This document shows positions 27,719 to 37,315 of a stretch of 64,000 nucleotides of DNA, piece by piece; the stretch's first letter is position 1, and every line of letters begins with the position of its first letter. The notes under the pieces are model-generated. The model saw nothing but the letters and a program-made list of their open reading frames with translations. It ran no database searches and was not told the origin of the DNA. Origin of the DNA: Methanosarcina mazei S-6 (GTDB taxonomy: Archaea > Halobacteriota > Methanosarcinia > Methanosarcinales > Methanosarcinaceae); NCBI RefSeq assembly GCF_000970205.1, contig NZ_CP009512.1:434001-498000 (forward strand). Direction: 5' to 3'. The position numbers and the translations under genes are program-made.

Positions 27719-28669
27719 TCATAACATCCTGCACCAGATGTTCATATCCTCAAATCCGTTTCCTATCCTGCAGTTGTTCACAAGCCTGCCTGTAAAGGCA
27801 TAGCCAAGGGAAGAAAAGGCTGCATTAATTCCGGGGGCTGAAGCTCTGCAAAGGGTATAGGAAATCAGGAAGCTTCTTTCTGAAAGTTCTTTCTCCAGAG
27901 CTCTGATAAGCTCTTTCATATGCCCTTTCCCTCTTTCTGAAGGGATTGTCAGGCAGTCGGTTATTTCAGCATTTCTGTTTTTTGGGTCCATTTCTGCTGA
28001 GGCAAGGCTTACAATTTTTCCGTATTTTTCCACAAGGAAATAAAGTACATTTGAGTGCATTGTTTCGAGAATGTAGTTTTCCATATGCAGGGGAGTGGGA
28101 TATAGTTCAAATCCCTGGCTGTACAGGCTTGCCATTGCAGAGGCATCAGCCTGAACTGCAGGTCTTAGCGTATACCCTTCCGGAAGCCGGCTTTTCTCTT
28201 TTCGTTTTTTCCAGTTATCTTTTTTCCGTGAAATTTTCTTTTTTTTCTGGTTTTTTCCGGTCCCTCTATCTTTTCTAAGGCAATTTTTGATAATCCGGTC
28301 TTCTTTTTCTTTATGGAAGGATATTTCCCTGGAGCTTTCAGGGTAGTTTGAATAAATGTGGCAGTCCTTTCCTGCATAATATCTCCTGATAATACCTTCT
28401 TCCATATAGCCGCAGGTTTCTGGTTCGTCCTTTTTTTCCGGAGGGGTATATACGATTATTTTTCCCATTTTTTCGGTTCCTGCCAGAGCTTTGAGGGCTC
28501 CTGCAATCTCCTCAAAACGTCCGATAAAGTCCATGACTTTTATTCTTCTGTTATAATAATCAATTATAAGTTCGGCTCTTTTTACTTCGGATTCCTTTAA
28601 CTCTGCATTTATCCAGTACCCGGGAAGTTCTTCTTTGATCTCGAGCGTTAAGGAGACGTTTTTTTCCGT
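27719..28669 (-). CDS. ablB: Beta-lysine N6-acetyltransferase (AblB); ACG in place of start
   Basis: The GNAT-family enzyme acetylates beta-lysine to N-epsilon-acetyl-beta-lysine, a compatible solute made by methanogens under salt stress. The C-terminal GNAT core has the acetyl-CoA loop SERGKGHMKEL. A Lys/Arg-rich insert (about residues 130-165 of the long form) separates it from the N-terminal half. The first ATG (28534) would drop the IDYYNRRIKV segment that I associate with this family. Upstream the frame is open and lacks ATG/GTG/TTG. GAGGAGGG (28683-28676) stands six bases before ACG at 28669, the likely start (316 residues). It follows ablA on the same strand. Confidence 0.85.
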   Translation of the reverse strand, partial: TEKNVSLTLEIKEELPGYWINAELKESEVKRAELIIDYYNRRIKVMDFIGRFEEIAGALKALAGTEKMGKIIVYTPPEKKDEPETCGYMEEGIIRRYYAGKDCHIYSNYPESSREISFHKEKEDRIIKNCLRKDRGTGKNQKKKKISRKKDNWKKRKEKSRLPEGYTLRPAVQADASAMASLYSQGFELYPTPLHMENYILETMHSNVLYFLVEKYGKIVSLASAEMDPKNRNAEITDCLTIPSERGKGHMKELIRALEKELSERSFLISYTLCRASAPGINAAFSSLGYAFTGRLVNNCRIGNGFEDMNIWCRML

Positions 28670-28738
28670 GGCTGGCCCTCCTCAGTTTAAATACATTTTT
28701 TAATTTTAGATAACCTGTTTTTCCGGAATTTTTTCCTT

Positions 28739-29998
28739 TCAGAAACGCTGTTTTCTTTCAAGTCCTTCCGGCTCAAGGGCGATAACATCATTTTCCTCAT
28801 CATAAAGCCTGGCAAGCCCTGTATCACTTTTAAGCCCTGGGTGCTTATCACAGATAGTACATTTTTGCTGGCACTTTGAGGAGTACTCTGCAGGTTCCGG
28901 ATATACGCAGATTACCCCTTCGTAGTTTCTGAGAGTAACTCCTGTATCCGAGCTTGAGATCAGGTAATTGGGCCCGACAGGAATTTTTCCTCCCCCTCCC
29001 GGAGCGTCGACCACAAAAGTAGGGACTGCAAGCCCTGATGTGTGCCCTCTTAGCATCTCTATTATTTCTATGCCCCTTGCAACTGAGGTTCTGAAATGTT
29101 CCAGCCCGAAAGAGAGGTCACACTGATAGAGGTAATAAGGTCTGGTCTTTATCTTCAGGAGTTCGTGACAGAGGTTTTTGATTATCACCGGACAGTCATT
29201 TACTCTTCTGAGGAGTACGGACTGGTTGCCAAGTGGAATTCCAGCACAGGCGAGCATATTCATTGCCTTTTTAGCTTCAGGAGTGATCTCTTTTGGGTGG
29301 TTAAAATGAGTATTGAGCCAGACCGACGGATATTTTCCAAGGATTTCGCACAGTTCCGGGGTTATGCGCTGGGGCAGGGTCACAGGTGCTCTTGTACCTA
29401 ACCTTACTATCTCTACGTGAGGAATGCTGAAGAGTTCACCTAAAAGCCAGTCCAGCCTTTCATCAGATACCAGCAGGGCATCTCCTCCTGAAAGAAGCAC
29501 ATCCCTTACTTCATGGTGCATCCGGATGTACTCGATTCCTTCCCGGATTGCTTTTTCAGAATAGTCATGCTCTCTGTTGCCGACCCTGCGCTTGCGAGTG
29601 CAGTGCCTGCAGTACATCCCACAGCGGTTTGAGATTAGGAAAAGAACCCTATCCGGGTACCTGTGGGTTATACAGCTCTCTTCAGATGGTGAGTCCTGGT
29701 CCTCACAGAGAGGGTCTTCAAGTTCCCAGGACGATTTTTGAAGCTCTGCTGACTGTGGCACAGCCTGCAGTCTTACAGGACATTCCGGGTCGTCAGGGTC
29801 GATAAGTGAGGCATAATAAGGGGAAATAGCCATTGGAAAAACCTCAAGCGCTTTCTTTATGTCTCTCTTTTCCGTGTCCGAAAGCAGAATCAGTTTTTCG
29901 AGTTCTTCAACGGTGGTAATTCTATTTCTATACTGCCATTTCCAGTCTGAAAATTCTTCTTCGGATGCATTAAAACAGTCTTTTATCCTGGATTTCAC
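28739..29998 (-). CDS. ablA: Lysine 2,3-aminomutase (AblA)
   Basis: The 419-residue radical SAM enzyme uses PLP to convert L-lysine to beta-lysine, the precursor of N-epsilon-acetyl-beta-lysine. The cluster motif CGMYCRHC (Cx3CxxC) is at about residues 131-138. The LLSGGDALL segment follows, and a C-terminal region contains CxxxC/CxxC cysteines that would bind zinc in this family. The GTG at 29998 has GAGGT six bases upstream. It forms the osmolyte operon with ablB, 69 bp downstream when the long AblB start is used. In Methanosarcina these genes are known to respond to salt; the long AT-rich region upstream probably holds that control. Confidence 0.95.
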
Positions 29999-30906
29999 GT
30001 TTAAACCTCGTGACTGCTGGGAGAAAAATTAAGGGACAGATGTCCAGAACATAAAATATCTATAATACGTGAAAAATTTAAATATGTCCTATGAACTAAA
30101 TCCTGTCTTTCCCAGCTTATTTAAAGAAAATGCGTCTATAATTGATTAATTTTAAGATTAAACACATCTATTAAATACTTTTTTATCGAAATGAGCTGTA
30201 ATAATCCTTATATTTTTATGAAAAGCTCCAAAAAAGCTCCTTTTATATTCAGTTTTTTCTCTTTCAAACCTGTTTTATCTCTTTATTCTTTTATAATGTA
30301 GCAGGATCCAGATTATTCCTTATTTAATCATTCCTGAATATTGCAAGCCTGAAAAAAAAGAGTTTAATTCTTTTAATAACCTTTTAAAGCTTCCAGAATA
30401 GATAATTTCTATATAGAAAAACTATTCTTCTTCTTCCATCCTGAAAAAAACTTTATATAGATTTTAAAATGAGCTTTTCTCAGGGTTAAACTTTTATCCC
30501 TTTAAAGTTCGCTCCGTTAATAACCTATTAAGTTCTGAATTCTATAATTAAAATTTGAATTATAAATTAAAACTTGAATTCTAAAATTAAAACTTGAATT
30601 TTAAAATTAAACATTAAATTATATATAATGACACTGAATGATTTTTGAGATCAACTCAAATAATGTCCAATATTTTCTATCTGCATGAAGGACGATTAAT
30701 GGTTAAAAATATTAATTTTTTGTCGTCAGTTTCTTAAAATATTATTTTTTCGCCATTAAATTTTTCATTATTGATTTTTCATCACTCTTTTTTCATTACT
30801 GGTCCCTCATTATTGTTTTTTCATTTTTTTCGGTTACAGATTTTCAATGTTTCGATAATAGATAATATGATGAAATTTATATCATTTGAAATTTAAATAT
30901 ATATTA
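29999..30906. other. 900-bp AT-rich divergent spacer between ablA and an antiporter gene
   Basis: No gene seen. The ablA promoter is likely near 30070-30085 (TATA-like on the minus strand). A 20-nt degenerate tandem repeat lies at 30545-30620 and a run of T-blocks punctuated by cattat/catcac at 30715-30835. The spacer separates two genes that both serve osmotic balance. Confidence 0.5.
30545..30620. repeat. Degenerate tandem repeat, about 20 nt x 4
   Basis: Successive units of the form TTAAAACTTGAATTCTAAAA, with one to five changes each, are followed by a decayed fourth unit. It lies between ablA and the antiporter gene and codes for nothing. Confidence 0.6.
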
Positions 30907-32898
30907 ATGGCAACAGATCTTTTAACCGACTTACTCATTATTTTCGGGCTTTCTATTCCCGTAGTTTTCACCTTCTCAAAGCTGAAAATAGCTCCGCTGG
31001 TGGGTTTTTTGCTTGTTGGCATCCTTGCGGGGCCTTTTGGTTTGGGCTTGGTCCAAGATCTGGGCAATATTGAAATGCTGGCTGAGATAGGAGTCATATT
31101 GCTGCTCTTTACTATCGGGATGGAATTTTCCCTGCGTGAACTCCTGCAGCTTCGCAGAATAGTCATCTTTGGAGGAGGGTTGCAGCTTTTTATAACTACT
31201 CTTGCTGCCGCTTTTATTTTCCTCATTCTTGGAATTTCCAGAGAAACTGCAATTTTCCTCGGACTCCTGGTGGCATTGAGCAGTACGGCAATAGTCCTTA
31301 AAATCTTGCAGGAAAAAGGGGAAATTTACAGTCTTCACGGGCGGACTTCCCTGGGGATATTGATCTTCCAGGACGTAGCTGCAGTAATGATAATTCTCCT
31401 GATTCCTCTCCTTGCGGGAACTCAGGGAACGGAAAAATCTTTCTTAGAACTTATCATGCAGGGATTTGGGCTCATACTGTTTACTATATTCAGCGCCAGA
31501 TATGCAGTCCCTTTTATTATGTTCCAGGTAGCAAAGACGCGTAATAGCGAACTGTTTCTCCTGAGTGTTGTGGCAATCGGACTCGCGGTTGCCTGGCTGA
31601 CTTCCATGGTCGGTCTTTCTCTGGCTCTTGGAGCTTTTCTTGCCGGTCTGATCATTTCAGAGTCCGAATATTCGATCCAGGCTCTTGGGAACTTAATTCC
31701 TTTCAGGGATATGTTTATGAGCATTTTTTTCATTTCAATGGGGATGCTTCTTGATCTGGGTGTATTAAGAGAACATTTACCCTTAATACTGGCTGCAACT
31801 CTTGGAGTGCTTATTTTGAAAGCTGCAGCGAATTCCCTTAGCACTTTCCTTATAGGTTTTCCTTTGCACACCATGATCCTGGTCGGTTTCTCCCTCTCTC
31901 AGGTTGGGGAATTTTCACTGATTCTTGCGAAGGTAGGCTTTACGAGCGGGCTGATAACTACTGAAATTTATCAGGAGTTTCTAGATATCGCCGTAATTTC
32001 CATGGTACTCACTCCTTTCATAATGAGCATGGGGTATCGGACTACATCATTTGCCGAGTCTCTCCCCTTACCTTCAATAGTAAAAACCGGGTGGTACAGG
32101 CATTTTAAGGAGCACGTACCTCAAGATGCACCTGAAAATCATGTGATTGTAATAGGTTTCGGAATAAATGGGAGAAATGTCGCAGCAGCTGCAAAGTCAT
32201 CTTCTATCCCCTACCGGATAATCGAGATCAATCCCGAAACCGTCAGGCAGGAGAAACAGAAAGGAGAACATATCCTTTATGGAGACGCTGCCCAGAAAGC
32301 TGTTCTGGAACATGCAGGTATCCGGGCTGCGAAATCGGTCGTTGTGACCGCAGGGGATCCGGTAAGTGCCAGAAGAGTTATTGAAGCTGCTAGGCGGCTA
32401 AACCCTGAAGTCCATATTATTGCCAGGACACATTTCCTGAGCGAGCTGGATAAATTTCATATCGCCGGAGCCGATGAAGTTATTTCGGATGAGTTTGAAA
32501 GCTCAATAGAAATTTTCACAAGAGTGCTCCACAGGTATCTGGTTCCTTCAAGTGAAATCGATTCTCTGGGCTCAACCTTACGCTCCGACCATTACAGGAT
32601 GCTTCGCAGTCCTGACATTCCCCGGAAAAAGTTCTGCGACCTGGCTCTCGATTTTGCAGATGTGGAAATAAGGAGTATCAGGGTTGGGGAACTTTCCAGG
32701 GCGGCAGGAATGACCATTGGAGATCTCAACGTCAGGAAAAAATATGGAGTCTCTATACTTGCAATTTCCAGAAATCATAAACTTATCTCCGAGCTGCAAG
32801 CAGAGACCAAAATCCATTCAAGCGATATCCTGCTTGTGATCAGCCCTCCTGAAAAGCTTGATGAAGTTAAAAAGCTTTTTGAAGATCAGGTGGGATAA
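30907..32898 (+). CDS. CPA2-family cation/proton antiporter with TrkA domains
   Basis: The 663-residue membrane protein has about 12 membrane helices in residues 5-375 (Na+/H+ exchanger CPA2/KefB type), then a Rossmann TrkA-N domain (nucleotide loop VIGFGINGRN near residue 420) and a TrkA-C domain. TrkA domains bind NAD(H) or nucleotides and gate transport, so the protein should exchange Na+ or K+ for protons under metabolic control. The start at ATG 30907 fits the family N-terminus; an in-frame TTG at 30886 lies in TATA-like sequence. The stop codon is within a terminator hairpin. It faces ablA across a shared spacer. Confidence 0.88.
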   Translation: MATDLLTDLLIIFGLSIPVVFTFSKLKIAPLVGFLLVGILAGPFGLGLVQDLGNIEMLAEIGVILLLFTIGMEFSLRELLQLRRIVIFGGGLQLFITTLAAAFIFLILGISRETAIFLGLLVALSSTAIVLKILQEKGEIYSLHGRTSLGILIFQDVAAVMIILLIPLLAGTQGTEKSFLELIMQGFGLILFTIFSARYAVPFIMFQVAKTRNSELFLLSVVAIGLAVAWLTSMVGLSLALGAFLAGLIISESEYSIQALGNLIPFRDMFMSIFFISMGMLLDLGVLREHLPLILAATLGVLILKAAANSLSTFLIGFPLHTMILVGFSLSQVGEFSLILAKVGFTSGLITTEIYQEFLDIAVISMVLTPFIMSMGYRTTSFAESLPLPSIVKTGWYRHFKEHVPQDAPENHVIVIGFGINGRNVAAAAKSSSIPYRIIEINPETVRQEKQKGEHILYGDAAQKAVLEHAGIRAAKSVVVTAGDPVSARRVIEAARRLNPEVHIIARTHFLSELDKFHIAGADEVISDEFESSIEIFTRVLHRYLVPSSEIDSLGSTLRSDHYRMLRSPDIPRKKFCDLALDFADVEIRSIRVGELSRAAGMTIGDLNVRKKYGVSILAISRNHKLISELQAETKIHSSDILLVISPPEKLDEVKKLFEDQVG

Positions 32899-32912
32899 AG
32901 TTTCTTTATCCC
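32892..32912 (+). terminator. Perfect 9-bp hairpin terminator
   Basis: GGGATAAAG (32892-32900) pairs with CTTTATCCC (32904-32912) around TTT, overlapping the antiporter stop codon and followed by GGTATTTTT. Confidence 0.65.
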
Positions 32913-33225
32913 GGTATTTTTCAGGTAAGGTTGAAAATAAACAATTTCAGGGATAACGCCGGAAGTCAGGATACGCGAATACGAATACATGAATATTTAC
33001 TTATATTATTATGTAAATTTATTAATACTTACACGCTTATTAGTGCTTACATTTAACAATACTTAATACTTAATCTTGCGTAGCTTCAGACCTGCAAACT
33101 GAAATTTCGATGACTATTAGCGGCAATTTAGATTCCAATTCAGTCTCGTTAATTAAATATTTTTGAATATTTCCGCTTTTCACGTTTATGGCTACCTTTC
33201 ATTATTTATCTGGTGGAAAATTCTT
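32913..33225. other. Spacer before the DUF1538 operon
   Basis: AT-rich; phrases such as ttaatacttac, ttagtgcttac and acaatacttaatactta recur at 33015-33075. Probable promoter region; no gene. Confidence 0.4.
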
Positions 33226-33921
33226 ATGATGAGAGATTTTAAAGAGACTTTTCTTGAAGTTATTCAGGCGGTATTGCCTCTAACACTGGCGGTGATAGTG
33301 ATCATGCTGGTATTTCTCGGCTCGAACCTGGGACATCTGGCGTCCTTCCTGACCGGGACAATAATGGTCATAGCAGGAATGACTTTTTTTCTTATGGGGG
33401 TCAAACTGGGCATGCTGCCAATGGGTGAAGCGATAGGGTCTAATTTGCCAAAGCACGGATCACTGATATTTATTGCAGTTGCAGCATTTTTTCTCTCTTT
33501 TCTGACAACTGTTGCGGAACCCGATGTAAGAGTCCTGAGCAGCATGATCGATTCAGTCTCAAAAGACAGCATAGACAGAAATATACTGATAGTATCAATA
33601 GGTGTTGGAGTAGGGTTTTTTGTGACCGTTTCCATCCTCAGGATAATTTACGGAATCCCTATAAAATATCTTTTTGCAATAAGCTACCTTCTCATAATCT
33701 TTCTGTCCTTTATCACACCGGCGGAGTTCCGTGCTATTTCTTTTGATGCGGGAGGTGTGACCACCGGACCAATGACCGTGCCTGTAATTATGGCACTGGG
33801 GATCGGGACAGCTTCGGTACTGCAGGAAAGATCCCAGCTTTCTGAAGGGTTTGGGCTCATTGGTTTTGCCTCTATAGGTCCCATACTCAGCCTGATGCTA
33901 CTGGGGGTACTGTCTTCATGA
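33226..33921 (+). CDS. DUF1538 membrane protein, first of a pair
   Basis: The 231-residue protein has about seven membrane helices and the family phrases AEPDVRVL and FDAGGVTTGPMTVP. Paired DUF1538 proteins (UmpAB of Halomonas) have been reported, from memory, as a two-part Na+(Li+, K+)/H+ antiporter. The start was set at ATG 33226, preceded by GGTGG nine bases upstream; a TTG 21 codons earlier has no support. It overlaps the next DUF1538 gene by four bases (ATGA), so the two are translationally coupled. Position between two CPA2 antiporters fits ion transport. Confidence 0.82.
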   Translation: MMRDFKETFLEVIQAVLPLTLAVIVIMLVFLGSNLGHLASFLTGTIMVIAGMTFFLMGVKLGMLPMGEAIGSNLPKHGSLIFIAVAAFFLSFLTTVAEPDVRVLSSMIDSVSKDSIDRNILIVSIGVGVGFFVTVSILRIIYGIPIKYLFAISYLLIIFLSFITPAEFRAISFDAGGVTTGPMTVPVIMALGIGTASVLQERSQLSEGFGLIGFASIGPILSLMLLGVLSS

Positions 33922-34649
33922 GTGGAAGTACAGAAGGGATACTGTCTGTAGTTGTCGAAGTAAGTCAGGCACTTATCCCTCTTGTGATATTTTTTATCGT
34001 ATTCCAGCGCCTGTACCTGAAGCTCCCCAGATCACAGCTGGTTAAGCTCTTTACAGGAATCTTTTTTACTGCAATTGGAATGATCCTGTTTCTATACGGA
34101 GTTTATAATGGCTTTTTCCCGATAGGAACGGAAATAGGTGAATTTTTTGGTGGCTCTGATAAAAAGAGCCTGTTAATCCCGATAGGTTTTGTTCTCGGGT
34201 TTCTTGCCACCTTCGCAGAACCTGCTGTAAGGGTATTATGCTATCAAATTGAGGAATCTTCCAGCGGTTATATCAGCTCGAAGCTCATGCTCTATACGCT
34301 TTCTTCCGGAGTTGCGGTATTTGTATCCATCGCAATGGCAAAACTGGTTTACGGGATTCCTTTCCTTTATATAATAGTTCCAGGATACTTACTTGTCCTT
34401 GTTCTGTTATGGTTATGCGACAAGGACTTCATAGCTATTGCATTTGACTCTGGTGGAGTTGCAACAGGCCCTATGGCTGTGACATTTCTCATGTCAATGG
34501 CAGTTGGCGTAGCCTCGGCGCAGGAAGGCGGAAATCCCCTTGTAGACGGTTTCGGCCTGATCGCAATGATCGCTCTTGCGCCTATTATCTTTGTTATGCT
34601 GCTGGGTGTTTATATACGATTTAAAGGAGGTATAAATAATGTCGAGTGA
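33918..34649 (+). CDS. DUF1538 membrane protein, second of a pair
   Basis: The 243-residue partner of the preceding gene has about seven helices and the matching phrases AEPAVRVL and FDSGGVATGPMAVTF. The two proteins are clearly homologous, so they probably form a heterodimer of inverted or parallel halves (inference). The ATG overlaps the upstream stop. Its last bases contain GGAGGT, the ribosome site of the PII-like gene, which overlaps its 3' end by 11 bp. The three genes must be one transcript. Confidence 0.82.
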   Translation: MSGSTEGILSVVVEVSQALIPLVIFFIVFQRLYLKLPRSQLVKLFTGIFFTAIGMILFLYGVYNGFFPIGTEIGEFFGGSDKKSLLIPIGFVLGFLATFAEPAVRVLCYQIEESSSGYISSKLMLYTLSSGVAVFVSIAMAKLVYGIPFLYIIVPGYLLVLVLLWLCDKDFIAIAFDSGGVATGPMAVTFLMSMAVGVASAQEGGNPLVDGFGLIAMIALAPIIFVMLLGVYIRFKGGINNVE

Positions 34650-35001
34650 AGGAGATTTTCTACTGGTCGTAACTATAGTGAAAAAAGGATGGGGGGATGA
34701 AGTGGTCAAAGCTTCCAGAAAAGCTGGTGCTCAGGGTGGGACAATCTTATACGGGCGCGGCACAGGTATACACGAAAATAAGAGTATTCTTGGTCTGATG
34801 ATAGAACCTGAAAAGGAAATCGTTCTTACCATAACCGAATCATGTATAGCAGACAATATCCTGAAATCCATTACTGAGGCGGTAAAACTCGATGAGCCCG
34901 GAACAGGTGTAGGATTTATAGTCCCTCTGGAGAAAGTGTTTGGCATTACCCGTTACTTCTGTGAAATGCAGGACAGATCACAGAAAAGTTCCGGTTCATA
35001 A
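34639..35001 (+). CDS. PII-like (GlnB-type) regulatory protein of the DUF1538 pair
   Basis: The 120-residue protein has a PII fold: beta strand LLVVTIVKKGWGDEVVKAS, then GAQGGTILYGRGTG leading into the T-loop region, and a C-terminal beta-alpha unit. PII trimers sense ATP/ADP and often 2-oxoglutarate and plug or gate membrane transporters. The canonical uridylylated T-loop Tyr is not evident. It sits in a DUF1538-DUF1538 operon and not by amtB, so its likely target is that transporter pair. GGAGGT lies eight bases before the ATG. Confidence 0.8.
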   Translation: MSSEGDFLLVVTIVKKGWGDEVVKASRKAGAQGGTILYGRGTGIHENKSILGLMIEPEKEIVLTITESCIADNILKSITEAVKLDEPGTGVGFIVPLEKVFGITRYFCEMQDRSQKSSGS

Positions 35002-35227
35002 GTAGGCATTAGGGGTAATGTGGATATCTTTCTGACATCAGATGTTTATTGTAATATAAAGAAAAATAGTTTTCATTTGCCTCTCATTATTTCAGAATTA
35101 CCCCTTCAGAATTACTCCTGCAGGCTTTCAATAATAGTTGCTGGTCCCAGAATTTAAGTCCACTTCTCTTAACCTCGAATTTAAAATGCCTGTCTGTATT
35201 CCTGAATATTTAAGTAATTCTGAACTT

Positions 35228-37315
35228 TTAGTTATGTGGGAATGAATCCGGTTTTGGGATCAGCTCAATTTTACTCCCGGATTGAAAAGAAGGTCTTACT
35301 TCTCCGGTGATGCTTTCAAACAACTTTCTCACATTGAGCAGGCTTTCAGGCTTTCCCAGAAGAACGCAGGCATCTTTTGCTTTGAGAAGGAAATCGCCTT
35401 CAGGAGTGTGAATCATTTCCGAGCCCCTGCGGACAGAAAGTACTGTTACTCCGTGCTTTTTCCTGAATTCCATCTCTGCAAGGGTTTTTCCGTCAAAACC
35501 TGACCCTTTCCCCACTTTAAGAACCTGGATCTCAACACCCGGAAGCTCATCCTTTATGCTGAATTCATTATCTGTATCCTGATCGACTGACAGTTTTCTC
35601 AATCTTCTGTAACCGTTAGCTCTCAAGTCATTTATCATCTTTTCAATATTTTCCCTCGGCACAAGATACTTTTCGAGAAGGCGGACAAATATTTCTACTG
35701 AGGTTTCGTATTCTTCAGGGATAATTTCATCCGCACCCAGGTGATGGAGGTGCTTCATTTCCTGCAGGTTCCGAACCTTTGCAATTACATAGATATTTGG
35801 ATTCAACTCTTTTGCCTTCTCTACAATTTTTCTTGTGGCAACCGAATCGGATATTCCGGTTATGAGCACTCTTGCGTTCCTGATTCCTGCATGTTCCTGG
35901 ACAGCCCCGAATGTTGCATCTCCGTACTGTATTCTTTCACCCTTTGTTTTTTCCTGCTTAACAATATCGGGGTTTGTTTCCAGGATGATGTATGGAATAC
36001 CTGCAGCTTTTGCAGCTTTTGAAATCGTTTTTCCGGAAAATCCAAAACCTACCATTATAAGATGATCTTTTATCTCAGGTTCAACGCATTCTTTCCATTC
36101 AAAGGAACCTGAGCAAAAGCCACGTACGAGCTTCATGCCATATACAGAGTCTGAAGCCTTTTTGACAAAGAACTCAGCAGGCCTGTAAGAGGCATTGATC
36201 AAAAAGGGTGTAACTCCCATGGTAATGATTGAAACTGCCAGAAATGCCTGGTAAGTCTCCTTCGACAGGAGGGAATACTCCAGCCCCAGTTTGGAAAGAA
36301 CAAATGAGAACTCTCCCACCTGTGAAAGTGCAAGCCCTGTAATTATAGTTGTACGTAGAGGATATCCAAGAATAATGGTGATAAGCATTCCTGCAATTGA
36401 TTTTATAATAATAAGGGCGACTGCAGCAAGAGCCAGGAGAGGGAGATGATCAAGCAGGTAGCTGATGTTAAGAAGCATACCTATGGACACAAAGAAAAAG
36501 CTCATGAACATATCTTTCAAAGGCAGGATATTTCCCATCGCCTGGTGGCTGTACTGGGACCCTGAGATGACTATCCCGGCTAAAAAAGCTCCAAGGGCTA
36601 AAGAGAGGCCAATGCTTGATGTAAAGACTGCTGCGGATAAGCATATAAAAACAACACTGACAAGGAATAACTGTTTGCTGCCTGTCCTGCCTACACAGTA
36701 AAATATCCAGGGGACCAGAAATCTGGAGCTCAGGATAAAAACAAAGATGATCAGTGAGCCTTTAAAGAAAATATTGGAAAAAGCTCCATCAAAACTTATG
36801 GAACTTCCTGCAAGTATTGGAGTTATAAGAATAAGAGGGACTATGGCAAGGTCCTGAAAGATCAGAATTGCGAGTGAAGTTTTTCCGTGTGGGGTATCAA
36901 CCTCGTTTTTGTCCTGAAAAACTTTGAGTACTATTGCGGTACTGCTAAGTGAAATCAGGAGCCCTATAAAAATTGATGTGGAAGAACTGAATCCAATCCA
37001 TGTGCATATAATAAAAGCTAGAGTTGTTGTAAAAAGGATCTGAAGAACTCCTCCGCCCATTATGGCTTTTTTCATTTTCCAGAGGTCATTTAAGGAGAGG
37101 TCTACTCCTATCGTAAATAACAGAAAGACTACTCCGAGTTCGGAAGTCATGTCTATCTCCCCTCCGCTCAGGATTCCAAGACCGTAAGGCCCTATTAGCA
37201 TCCCGGTTACAAGAAAGCCCAGTATCGGAGGGAATTCAAATCTATAAAATATAGTAAGAATTACGACTGCAAAGCCGAGAATCACATCAACATTTGCCAG
37301 CAAATAGTCTTCCAT
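35228..37315 (-). CDS. CPA2-family cation/proton antiporter with TrkA domains, second copy
   Basis: The 695-residue protein has the same plan as 30907-32898: about 12 membrane helices, a TrkA-N domain (MVGFGFSGKT loop near residue 420, LETNPD acidic end) and TrkA-C. The two antiporters flank the DUF1538-PII operon in opposite directions. GGGGAG stands before the ATG. The last 20 codons contain the repeat core GCTGATCCCAAAACC also found at 4765-4891, so the C-terminal tail may have been added by an inserted intergenic element. Confidence 0.87.
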   Translation of the reverse strand: MEDYLLANVDVILGFAVVILTIFYRFEFPPILGFLVTGMLIGPYGLGILSGGEIDMTSELGVVFLLFTIGVDLSLNDLWKMKKAIMGGGVLQILFTTTLAFIICTWIGFSSSTSIFIGLLISLSSTAIVLKVFQDKNEVDTPHGKTSLAILIFQDLAIVPLILITPILAGSSISFDGAFSNIFFKGSLIIFVFILSSRFLVPWIFYCVGRTGSKQLFLVSVVFICLSAAVFTSSIGLSLALGAFLAGIVISGSQYSHQAMGNILPLKDMFMSFFFVSIGMLLNISYLLDHLPLLALAAVALIIIKSIAGMLITIILGYPLRTTIITGLALSQVGEFSFVLSKLGLEYSLLSKETYQAFLAVSIITMGVTPFLINASYRPAEFFVKKASDSVYGMKLVRGFCSGSFEWKECVEPEIKDHLIMVGFGFSGKTISKAAKAAGIPYIILETNPDIVKQEKTKGERIQYGDATFGAVQEHAGIRNARVLITGISDSVATRKIVEKAKELNPNIYVIAKVRNLQEMKHLHHLGADEIIPEEYETSVEIFVRLLEKYLVPRENIEKMINDLRANGYRRLRKLSVDQDTDNEFSIKDELPGVEIQVLKVGKGSGFDGKTLAEMEFRKKHGVTVLSVRRGSEMIHTPEGDFLLKAKDACVLLGKPESLLNVRKLFESITGEVRPSFQSGSKIELIPKPDSFPHN

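Noticed and set aside
30886-30906. TTG start of the antiporter
   Set aside because: Lies in TATA-like sequence; ATG 30907 matches the family N-terminus.
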